From positions 1-50,038 of the forward strand of contig JAJDNW010000060.1 of NCBI GenBank assembly GCA_022340465.1: 50,038 bases of DNA. The letters run 5' to 3'. Every line of letters begins with the position of its first letter. The stretch's first letter is position 1. This DNA comes from Deltaproteobacteria bacterium (GTDB lineage: Bacteria; Desulfobacterota; Desulfobacteria; Desulfobacterales; B30-G6). The notes under the pieces were generated by a model that worked only from the letters and a program-made list of their open reading frames with translations, was not told the origin of the DNA and searched no databases. A program made the translations under genes and the position numbers. Shown in pieces: positions 1 through 6,414 of the stretch.

Positions 1-26
1 TACTTGAGTTGGAGAGCTGCTCAACA

Positions 27-252
27 AACTCAACGAACTCAATGAACTCAACAAACACAACAAACTCAATGAACACAATGAACTCAACAAACTCAATGAA
101 CACAACAAACACAACAAACTCAATGAACACAACAAACACAACAAACTCAATGAACTCAACAAACCCAACGAACTCAATGAACTCAACAAACACAACGAAC
201 TCAATGAACACAATGAACTCAACGAACTCAATCAACACAACAAACGCAACGA
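27..252. repeat. 9-bp tandem minisatellite, unit AACWCAAYR
   Basis: About 25 imperfect copies of a 9-bp unit, AAC(T/A)CAA(C/T)(G/A), run head to tail without interruption. Because the unit is a multiple of three, all three forward frames avoid stops for a long way, which creates a spurious 87-codon frame rich in Asn, Ser, Thr and Met. There is no ribosome binding site before it and no recognisable domain, so I read it as non-coding. The same unit reappears, degenerate and in both orientations, at about 22238-22375. Confidence 0.9.
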
Positions 253-257
253 GCAAC

Positions 258-310
258 ATCTTTCCAGGGTGAAACCAGAGACAGGCCTTGCAGCCCGGGT
301 ATTTACGCGT
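258..310 (+). repeat. dispersed repeat C, copy 1 (GGGTGAAACCAG type)
   Basis: About 52 bp, closely similar to 4761-4815 over its whole length. Both copies read atc-ttcc-ggtgaaaccag, then a GC-rich stretch, then ccgggtat-tacgc. More diverged copies lie at about 20028-20080 and 29930-29975 on the other strand. This copy overlaps the last codons of the UroD-type gene. Function unknown. Confidence 0.7.
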
Positions 311-1391
311 AGGTCCCGTAATCCATCACCGCCTGAACGGCTGCCTCTACGTTTTGCGGCGGCGTTGTCGCCCCCAGGTTGCACAGGTACAGGGCGAAAC
401 CGCCGTTCCTGCCTCCGACTTCCACGTAATGCCGCGTGCGTTTCCTGATCTCTGCAGGGCTGCCATGGGCCAGAAAAGCGGCGCCGATGCCCAACACCAG
501 CGGAACACGCTTGCGAGCAGCATACGCTTTGTAAAATGCCGGACCCAGCTTTTCGACATCCGGGTCCTGCCCCTCCACAAATTCGGGGCAGGCGGACAGC
601 TTCAAATCCAGCATCTCTCCGGGATTCTTCAGGCAAGACTCCCCGACCCAGTTGGGAACGTTAACGGTGAGTCCGCATGCGTCCCTGATCCTCACGATGT
701 ATGGCAGGATCCACTCCCTAAGAATTTCCAGATTTACAATCGGCAGAGAAGCCGACGCATCGCTGCCGCTGACATCGGCCGTCGGGCATTCGGCCTGCAG
801 ACGCTGAACCCATGGAATCAACACGTCGTCTGTCAAGCGTTCGAACAGTTCCCGGGCAAATGCCGGGTCCGTGTAGATGTCCATCAGCAGCCCTTCCAGC
901 CCCCGTATGTTGGCTGCCAGGCTGAAAGGCGCGCAAAAGCCCAGGGTACTCTCCATTCCACCCGTCACCTGCCGGAAGATCCGATGCATGGCCAACACGG
1001 CGGGAAACCGTCCGTCCTTTTCGAAATCGGGTTTCCTTATTCTGCACAGGTCGCCTTTATCCCGGATCAGGGGCCGGGTACGGTCCACGTCCGGCATGCC
1101 CTCGTCGGGATATATGATGCGCTGTCCCAGCGCTTCCGCCTCTATGTTGTAGACGTCGTAGTCCAGCACCGGCACGTCGATGCCGTATTCCGCCATCACT
1201 TGAAGCGACCCCTTTACGAGAAGTTCGGGGTCCGAGTAGAAAGATTTGGGCGGCACACGCAACCGTGTCAACGCGAATTCATGCATCTGGGCGTAAACGG
1301 GCACCCTGTCCGGAACCCCTTGCATGGCCGAAGAAAAACGCTGCAGTCCCTCCCGGAAAAAGGCTTCGATGTTATCACTCAACCTAGCCAA
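303..1391 (-). CDS. UroD-family (MtaA/CmuA-like) corrinoid methyltransferase
   Basis: A 362-residue member of the uroporphyrinogen decarboxylase superfamily. Relatives in this context move methyl groups from methyl-corrinoid proteins to a thiol or tetrahydrofolate rather than make haem. The C-terminal block with GQDPDVEKLGP and the LCNLGATTPPQNV motif fits the family. The zinc motif HxC of MtaA/MtbA is not visible: the corresponding stretch reads TVNVPNW, so the acceptor chemistry may differ. The gene starts with TTG two bases after the stop of the MttB-type gene, with AAAGG about 12 bases upstream, so the two are co-transcribed and probably act in one demethylation pathway. No corrinoid protein is seen in the window. 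Residues around SACPEFVEG are encoded by a small inverted repeat at 566-592. Exact substrate unknown. Confidence 0.8.
   Translation of the reverse strand: MARLSDNIEAFFREGLQRFSSAMQGVPDRVPVYAQMHEFALTRLRVPPKSFYSDPELLVKGSLQVMAEYGIDVPVLDYDVYNIEAEALGQRIIYPDEGMPDVDRTRPLIRDKGDLCRIRKPDFEKDGRFPAVLAMHRIFRQVTGGMESTLGFCAPFSLAANIRGLEGLLMDIYTDPAFARELFERLTDDVLIPWVQRLQAECPTADVSGSDASASLPIVNLEILREWILPYIVRIRDACGLTVNVPNWVGESCLKNPGEMLDLKLSACPEFVEGQDPDVEKLGPAFYKAYAARKRVPLVLGIGAAFLAHGSPAEIRKRTRHYVEVGGRNGGFALYLCNLGATTPPQNVEAAVQAVMDYGTYA
566..592. repeat. inverted repeat inside the UroD-type gene
   Basis: CCTGCCCC and GGGGCAGG form perfect 8-bp arms around an 11-nt loop within coding sequence. The codons give SACPEFVEG, a peptide I recall from dispersed palindromic repeats that translate in frame in many bacterial genomes. 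It may be an old in-frame insertion of such a repeat. Confidence 0.4.
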
Positions 1392-1393
1392 AA

Positions 1394-2836
1394 TCAGTCG
1401 AGCGCCTTTGCATCGCCGGTCACCAGATCTGCGAACCTTGCCCGAATTTCCCGGTCGACGTCATCGGAAAAAACGGCAGAATTGTCGGACACCAGGATGT
1501 TTCTTGCCAGGGCCAGTGCCTGATGAGCGGCATCGGGCCTGCCCTCCGCTTCCCAGGTGCTGCGCATGTCCCTGTTGGCCACGGTGGTTAAAAGACCGGT
1601 TTCCCGCATGTTGGCCATGGTGTGAGCGGATTCCATGAACGAGCCTCCCGGGCCGACGTCGGTGATGACGGAAAGTGCCAGGCTTTTCTCGTCGACCCCT
1701 GGAAAACCCGTCATGCGCTTGAGCATCAATGCGATTTCGTTGTCGATGACGGCCTTGCCGTAGTCGAAGGCCATGAGGCTGTCCAGCAGACCGCCCATGT
1801 TGAGCATGTCGGCTCCGGCCAGTACGGCGCCGGTTGTGTTCATACCGGTTTCGTATCCGGATTGGGCATCGTTCAGGTGCGCATTGGTCAAACCGATGTA
1901 GCCGCCTGACGGCACGCCGTAAAAGCGTGCCATCTGGCTGTGAGCCATCTGCATCAAACCGGTTTCGATGGCACCGGGTGTGTAGCTGCCGTTGCGCAGA
2001 TCGGCAACCGTCGAAAGGACGGCGTATATCAGCGGTGTTCCCGGTCGAATCATCTGCGTCAGTACACCCAGTCCCAGAAATTCGGCATTACCGAGAGTCA
2101 GGCTTCCCACCAGCGACATGGGGGCGGTCAAACCGGCATTGGGGACGATGGTGCCGTAGATGGGGAGTCCCTGTTCAACCAGGTATATGAGCGTTTCGGT
2201 TGAGGCCACGTCCATGGTCAACGGCGAAATCACCGGGCAGCAATGATGGGTGATAATCGGTCGCTCCCTATAGGCGTCTTCACCGCCGGCGACAATTTTA
2301 CCCAGATCCAGAACCTTCATCAGATCTTCCATGTCGGGCGTGTTTCCACGGATGGGCTTGGTGCAGTTTTTAAGGGCGGGATAAAACCGTGCCAGGCTGA
2401 ACTGGCCGGAGGGGGCGTCGTCGGCCAGGGTGGAGATGGAAAAAATATCGTAGCCGGAAAGTTCGTTGATCAGGTGGGCGATGTTGGCGATATCGTCCGA
2501 CGTTGCCCGTCGCTCCCTGCCGCTGGCGGGATCGATCACGTTGGGCGCCGAGGATGCCGTAACCACCACCGGGCGGTCATCGGGAATGGTGCGGTCATTG
2601 TCCGGGTCGCGTCCTTTGAAGGTAAACGTAGGCACGAACAGGCGGTAGTAGTTTTCCACCACCGATCGGGGAAATTTAATCAGACCTTCGGCACCCTCCG
2701 CCCGGCAGCCATGCTTTGTAAAGATGGATCGGGCCTTTTCGCTGTGGACGAGGATGCCCACCTTTTCAAGGATCTCGCAGGATGCGTCATGAATCTTATC
2801 GACATCCCCATCGCTGAGCAGTTTCGCAAAACGCAT
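1394..2836 (-). CDS. MttB-family (non-pyrrolysine) methyltransferase
   Basis: A 480-residue protein of the trimethylamine methyltransferase superfamily (MttB, COG5598). Members transfer a methyl group from a quaternary or tertiary amine to a cobalamin-binding corrinoid protein in the cytoplasm. The frame is open throughout with no in-frame TAG, so it is not a pyrrolysine enzyme; non-Pyl relatives such as MtgB act on betaines. The start chosen is the ATG at 2836 (MRFAKLLSDGD), because AAGGAG lies about 8 bases upstream and the family begins here; an upstream extension is open to 2923. It is followed directly by the UroD-type methyltransferase and is divergent from a LysR regulator, which suggests substrate-induced expression. 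The substrate cannot be read from sequence alone; glycine betaine, carnitine and proline betaine are candidates from the family. Confidence 0.85.
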   Translation of the reverse strand: MRFAKLLSDGDVDKIHDASCEILEKVGILVHSEKARSIFTKHGCRAEGAEGLIKFPRSVVENYYRLFVPTFTFKGRDPDNDRTIPDDRPVVVTASSAPNVIDPASGRERRATSDDIANIAHLINELSGYDIFSISTLADDAPSGQFSLARFYPALKNCTKPIRGNTPDMEDLMKVLDLGKIVAGGEDAYRERPIITHHCCPVISPLTMDVASTETLIYLVEQGLPIYGTIVPNAGLTAPMSLVGSLTLGNAEFLGLGVLTQMIRPGTPLIYAVLSTVADLRNGSYTPGAIETGLMQMAHSQMARFYGVPSGGYIGLTNAHLNDAQSGYETGMNTTGAVLAGADMLNMGGLLDSLMAFDYGKAVIDNEIALMLKRMTGFPGVDEKSLALSVITDVGPGGSFMESAHTMANMRETGLLTTVANRDMRSTWEAEGRPDAAHQALALARNILVSDNSAVFSDDVDREIRARFADLVTGDAKALD

Positions 2837-2918
2837 GTGACGGCTCCTTTTCTGTGCACGCTGACTGGATCGTGGGGTTATGGGCTTCCGAACACCTCTC
2901 TCGAAACTCGAATTTCGG

Positions 2919-2933
2919 ATCAATCATATTGAT
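2919..2933. promoter_or_regulatory. perfect dyad, candidate LysR operator
   Basis: ATCAAT-CAT-ATTGAT is a perfect 6-bp dyad with a 3-bp centre. It also satisfies the T-N11-A core typical of LysR-family sites. It lies in the divergent region between the LysR gene and the MttB-type gene and overlaps the proposed -10 box of the latter. Confidence 0.5.
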
Positions 2934-2953
2934 TCCTTGGCAAAACTTGTCAA
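2923..2953 (-). promoter_or_regulatory. candidate promoter of the methyltransferase pair
   Basis: On the minus strand TTGACA (2953-2948) is followed after 19 bases by TATGAT (2928-2923). The long spacer is typical of a promoter that needs an activator, which fits the overlapping LysR dyad. The assignment is by eye only. Confidence 0.4.
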
Positions 2954-3018
2954 GCATTTTCTACCTGATCCACCGGCAAAACACTTGCAAGGACTCTGCA
3001 GCCATTGTAAATGTGCGT

Positions 3019-3939
3019 ATGAATCTCAATCAGTTGAAAATCTTCTACCTGGCTGTCAAACACGGCAATCTCAGCGCGGCAGGGAAAACGCTGAACATCA
3101 CCCAACCGGCAGTCACCAAGGGAATTCAGCGCCTTCAGGATCATTACGACGTTCAGCTGTTGAACCGGCTCGGGAAAAAGCTGGTCCTGACCGATGCCGG
3201 TGAGGCCCTGTTCCAAATCGCGGAAAAAATATTCGAACTGGACAGGCTGGCCGAGGACTGTGTGCGCGATTTCCAACGCAATGAAAGAGGACACATACGC
3301 ATAGATGCCAGCGAGAGTTTCGGGGCCTACTACCTGCCCTCCAATGTCAACCCCTTCAGCCTCGCAAACCCGGGTCTGCGCATATCGGTCAACATCCTGC
3401 CGACCGAACAGGTTGCGGACAACACCGCCAATCTTAAAAACGATCTGGGCTTTATCTCTTTTTCCATTGTAAACGAGAAGCTTCGAATCTGCGAAATTCT
3501 TGCGGACCGCTTTGTCGTCATCGCCCCTGTGGACCATCCGTTTGCGAAAAAAAGGATCCTGGAACCGGCCGACCTGGAAGGTCAATCCATGGTGGTGCAT
3601 GAAATCGGCTCCGTGCCTCATCAGGCGGTCGAGCGACTGGTCAGGGAACACCGCATATCCGTTTCGATTCCCCTGGAGCTTTCCAGCAACCGTGCCATCA
3701 AGCGGGCGGTGGAAAACGGCGCGGGCATCGCCCTGGTGTCACGAAAGGTGGCCCACGAAGAGGTCAGGATGGGAACCCTCGTCGCCATCCCCATCTCCGA
3801 CAAGTCCTTCACGCGCAAGTTCTACATGGTTCACCACCGAAACAAGTACCTTTCCAAGAATCTGCAGGCTTTCATCAGGGATGTCCATCGATGGGCGGAT
3901 GCGTATCAGGGGCGCGCCGGGGGCGTTGAGTCGCAATGA
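3019..3939 (+). CDS. LysR-family transcriptional regulator
   Basis: A 306-residue regulator. Residues 1-60 form the LysR winged helix (MNLNQLKIFYLAVKHGN, then ITQPAVTKGIQRLQ), and residues ~90-295 form the periplasmic-binding-like effector domain. The ATG at 3019 is chosen because it opens the conserved HTH; the frame is open upstream to 2854 but that part has no family similarity. The gene is divergent from the MttB/UroD-type pair across a short region with a dyad operator, the classic arrangement for a LysR protein that controls its neighbours and itself. The effector is unknown; the methylated substrate of the neighbouring enzyme is the obvious candidate, by inference from position. Confidence 0.9.
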   Translation: MNLNQLKIFYLAVKHGNLSAAGKTLNITQPAVTKGIQRLQDHYDVQLLNRLGKKLVLTDAGEALFQIAEKIFELDRLAEDCVRDFQRNERGHIRIDASESFGAYYLPSNVNPFSLANPGLRISVNILPTEQVADNTANLKNDLGFISFSIVNEKLRICEILADRFVVIAPVDHPFAKKRILEPADLEGQSMVVHEIGSVPHQAVERLVREHRISVSIPLELSSNRAIKRAVENGAGIALVSRKVAHEEVRMGTLVAIPISDKSFTRKFYMVHHRNKYLSKNLQAFIRDVHRWADAYQGRAGGVESQ

Positions 3940-3942
3940 AAA

Positions 3943-4098
3943 CGGTGAAATGTGCGGTGTGAAACGTAAAACGTATGGCGCAAGACCCAAGGCCCAAGGC
4001 AATTTCAACCCATCATGCGTTGAGCGGTCTGCACCTTGAGCCCTTCGCCCTGAGCCGTATTCCGTGAACTGTGAAACCTCTGACGTCTGTTCCCCGGC
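3943..4098 (+). repeat. ~150-bp dispersed repeat B, left copy of inverted pair
   Basis: This stretch matches the reverse complement of 12472-12618 almost base for base, apart from an 8-nt insertion (cttcgccc). Shared landmarks are gtgaaacgtaaaacgtatgg, catcatgcgttgagcggtct and the stretch around ccgtattccgtgaactgtga. The two copies are inverted and bracket about 8.4 kb. A shorter relative lies at 18255-18300. No ORF is supported here. Confidence 0.8.
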
Positions 4099-4151
4099 CT
4101 CTGATCGCTACGGTCTTACCCTCGGCCCCTGGGATCCTTATAGACAACCGT

Positions 4152-4754
4152 TCAAAGACGGCTTTCGGGCGGGGATGGATGCAACCCTGCGCGTCCCCCG
4201 GAAGAACGAAAATTCACGGCGTGATAAATGGATACAATGGAAAGGGCGTCGATCACCTCGCCGGCGGCAATCATCGCCAGCACCTTTTCAAGGGGAAGCC
4301 TGTGCACTTCGATAATTTCGTCGCAGTCCAGGGCCTGTGAGGTTTTGGTGAGATCCCGCGCCAGATAAACGTGGGTCACTTCGTCCGAATAGGCCGGCAA
4401 CAAAAACGTCCTGCCCAGGCAAATCATCTCACCGGCTCTGTAGCCGGTCTCCTCTTCCAGTTCGCGGTGCGCACACACGAGCGGATCTTCACCGGGTTCC
4501 ATGGTTCCCGCCGGCGTCTCGTAGACATAGGCCCTCACGGCGTGCCGGTACTGCCTCAGCATGCCGATCGTCTCATCCCCGAAAAGCGGCACGATGACCG
4601 TCGATCCCGGATGGCGCACGATGCCCATCTCGGTGCGAACGCCGTTGGGGTGCGTTACCTGCTCGACGGTAAAGGCGAACTGCCGACCCCGGTAGACCTC
4701 GCGTTTCGCATGGGTGGTGGAAACGGTTTCCCCACTGTCTGTACGTTTATGCAT
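4152..4754 (-). CDS. Nudix hydrolase, ADP-ribose pyrophosphatase type
   Basis: A 200-residue Nudix protein. The Nudix box is complete: G-TMEPG-E, then seven residues, then RELEEETGY, with the glutamates that bind Mg2+. The flanking layout (VRHPGSTVIVPL, then MLRQYRHAVRAYVYETPAG) is that of NudF-like ADP-ribose or nucleotide-sugar pyrophosphatases, which clear ADP-ribose in the cytoplasm. The ATG at 4754 is preceded by GGAAGGA at about 7 bases. That leader lies inside copy 2 of repeat C, so the repeat supplies the ribosome binding site. The last ~20 residues (SSGGRAGLHPSPPESRL) look like an unconserved tail. Monocistronic as far as can be seen. Confidence 0.88.
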   Translation of the reverse strand: MHKRTDSGETVSTTHAKREVYRGRQFAFTVEQVTHPNGVRTEMGIVRHPGSTVIVPLFGDETIGMLRQYRHAVRAYVYETPAGTMEPGEDPLVCAHRELEEETGYRAGEMICLGRTFLLPAYSDEVTHVYLARDLTKTSQALDCDEIIEVHRLPLEKVLAMIAAGEVIDALSIVSIYHAVNFRSSGGRAGLHPSPPESRL

Positions 4755-4760
4755 TACAAC

Positions 4761-4815
4761 ATCCTTCCGGGGTGAAACCAGTGTGCCGGGTCCTACGGGT
4801 CCGGGTATCTACGCC
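4761..4815 (+). repeat. dispersed repeat C, copy 2
   Basis: About 55 bp, strongly similar to 258-310. On the minus strand it forms the 5' leader of the Nudix gene and contains its GGAAGGA ribosome binding site. The rest of 4755-5103 holds no supported gene, only a small hairpin at 4974-4989 (CCGCCT/AGGCGG). Confidence 0.7.
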
Positions 4816-5103
4816 AACACCTTTCCGGTCGGCGGCATATCACCTGTGAACCCGTCGTCCCGGAAAAGCGGTTTTGATCAATGCCGCCGCCTGTTAAAAA
4901 CGGCAACGCCCGAACGCGTCACTCGTACCCCAAAGGGCGATGAGATCGCTCCGTGGGCGGACTTCATTGCACCCCGCCTCAGCAGGCGGCACACCTCGCC
5001 GAGCCGTCCTTCACGATACCCATCCACGGCGTCACCTCGCAGCAAACACGTGCAGTCATGTCCATCGGCACTTGACATTTCCCCGCCGTTGCAACCATTG
5101 AGG

Positions 5104-6084
5104 TCACTCGGCCTGAGCCGGCTTCTGCTTCAACTCCCCCGGCTTTTTCATGATGCTGTCAGAACGCCACTTGGTGAGCAGAAAGGGGTAATCGTTTTCC
5201 GAAGAAACGCCCGGGACAAACGTTTCATCGCCTATCTTCACTTCCGCAAACAAATTCAGGGTGTAGGATTTAGCGCCTTTGATAACAAGGGTGTAAACGG
5301 GTTCGGTCAAGTCATCCTTGGTTTTGCCTTCCAGAAACGATTCGCATTTGAGGTCTGAAAGCGTCGAAATCAGGCTCGACATCTTGTCGGTTTCGGCCTG
5401 GATGCCGTCGGAACCGATCCACTTTTCCACGCCGCCTCCGCTTTTCCGGTCATCGTCCTGATCTTTGGCGGCATCTTTGCCGGCGGTCTTGGCTTGGACC
5501 TTTTTGAAGGTTTCGCTGAACCCGTCCGCACGGATTTCAATTTCTCCGACTGCCTGCTTGTCGAAGGCAAGCACTGTTTTTTCGCGGAATTCGCCCGCTT
5601 TTTGATCGAATTTGTCCCGGAAATTGCCTTCGGCATTGTACACGTCGTCGTCACCGGGCAGCTTTACAAAGGTGTGATGATAGGAACCAGCTGTTTTTCC
5701 AATGGTGAGTTGGAAGCAAGGTTCCTTTTTGCACCAGCACTTGAATACAATCCCCTCCTTTTCATCGAGGCCGTAGCGCTCGTAATTCTTGGATTCCGAA
5801 ATCAACTCGCTAAGCGTGAGATTTTCCGCTACGGCCAGCATCTCCTTGATCTTCTGGGGGTCTGCCGGATAGTTCTGCGGAAGTATCCGCCAATCGCTCC
5901 CGGCCTTTTCGAATTCGACGGTTTTGCCTCCCTTGGCCACTTCCAGGCGGGTTATTTGCTTGGTATCCACGGGCGCGATGTCAGGCAGTTCGTAGAGCTT
6001 TCTGTCCCGGCTGCGCAATGCCAGATAGGCACCCAGGGCAACGATGACAATGAGCAGAATGATGTACTCTTTCTTCACCTTCAT
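5104..6084 (-). CDS. DUF4340-type membrane-anchored protein of a Gld-like ABC set
   Basis: A 326-residue protein with one N-terminal membrane helix (residues ~7-24, IILLIVIVALGAYLAL) and a large extracytoplasmic part, with the general shape of DUF4340 proteins. In many Gram-negatives this family sits just downstream of GldA-, GldF- and GldG-like genes, which is the order seen here on the minus strand. AAAGGAA precedes the ATG at 6084. Residues ~205-225 are a charged low-complexity linker (GKDAAKDQDDDRKSGGG). A 330-bp spacer with a REP-like element separates it from the GldG-like gene, so it may be transcribed partly on its own. Biochemical role unknown; family membership is judged by context and overall pattern. 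Confidence 0.75.
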   Translation of the reverse strand: MKVKKEYIILLIVIVALGAYLALRSRDRKLYELPDIAPVDTKQITRLEVAKGGKTVEFEKAGSDWRILPQNYPADPQKIKEMLAVAENLTLSELISESKNYERYGLDEKEGIVFKCWCKKEPCFQLTIGKTAGSYHHTFVKLPGDDDVYNAEGNFRDKFDQKAGEFREKTVLAFDKQAVGEIEIRADGFSETFKKVQAKTAGKDAAKDQDDDRKSGGGVEKWIGSDGIQAETDKMSSLISTLSDLKCESFLEGKTKDDLTEPVYTLVIKGAKSYTLNLFAEVKIGDETFVPGVSSENDYPFLLTKWRSDSIMKKPGELKQKPAQAE

Positions 6085-6219
6085 ATATTCTTTTCCTTTA
6101 ATCTATTTCAGGAGCCGAGAAGTTATAGAGCTTAAAACCCTCGCCATTCCCGCGCAGGTGGGACACACAGCGAAGCTTTCGCGCTATCCATCCAGAAAGC
6201 GATTCGCTGAGTGCCCTGG

Positions 6220-6239
6220 ATCCCCGCCCGCGCGGGGAT
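6220..6239. repeat. REP-like palindrome in the 6085-6414 spacer
   Basis: ATCCCCGC and GCGGGGAT are perfect 8-bp arms with a 4-base loop, followed by GACGGG. This resembles the very common intergenic palindrome of the type ctggatccccgcc...gcggggatgacgg. The remainder of 6085-6414 holds a second palindrome at about 6292-6312 and no supported gene. Confidence 0.6.
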
Positions 6240-6291
6240 GACGGGAAAAACACCCCGATGGCTCAGTTATTTATGAAAGCAATCGTATTTA

Positions 6292-6330
6292 CTATTGCGG
6301 CGCAGCCGCGTTTCATAATTTTTCATACCC
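6292..6330. repeat. dispersed repeat H, copy 1 (GCGGCG-AGCCGC palindrome)
   Basis: The core reads tattgcggcgcagccgcgtt, with a GCGGC/GCCGC dyad, and resembles the stretch at 26263-26310 (tagcggcgaagccgcgttcc). It lies downstream of the GldG-like gene and upstream of the DUF4340 gene. Confidence 0.55.
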
Positions 6331-6414
6331 GTCGTTCAATGCATTGCGACAGCATGTCGCCATGCCGTCATTTTCAATACAAGCGTGTCATATAACAGGC
6401 ATGAAAAATTATTC

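Noticed and set aside
27-252. CRISPR array
   Set aside because: The units are 9 bp and adjacent with no unique spacers.
9-272. 87-codon frame rich in Asn, Ser, Thr and Met
   Set aside because: It is a by-product of the 9-bp tandem repeat, has no ribosome binding site and no domain.
288-1523. Long plus-strand frame of 411 codons over the methyltransferase genes
   Set aside because: It is antisense to the UroD-type gene; the minus-strand protein has clear family motifs, while this one has none.
1394-2836. Possibility that the MttB-type gene contains pyrrolysine
   Set aside because: No in-frame TAG is present in the full-length frame.
4878-5078. 66-codon minus-strand frame between the DUF4340 and Nudix genes
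   Set aside because: Arg/Gly-rich, no ribosome binding site, lies over a small hairpin and repeat DNA.
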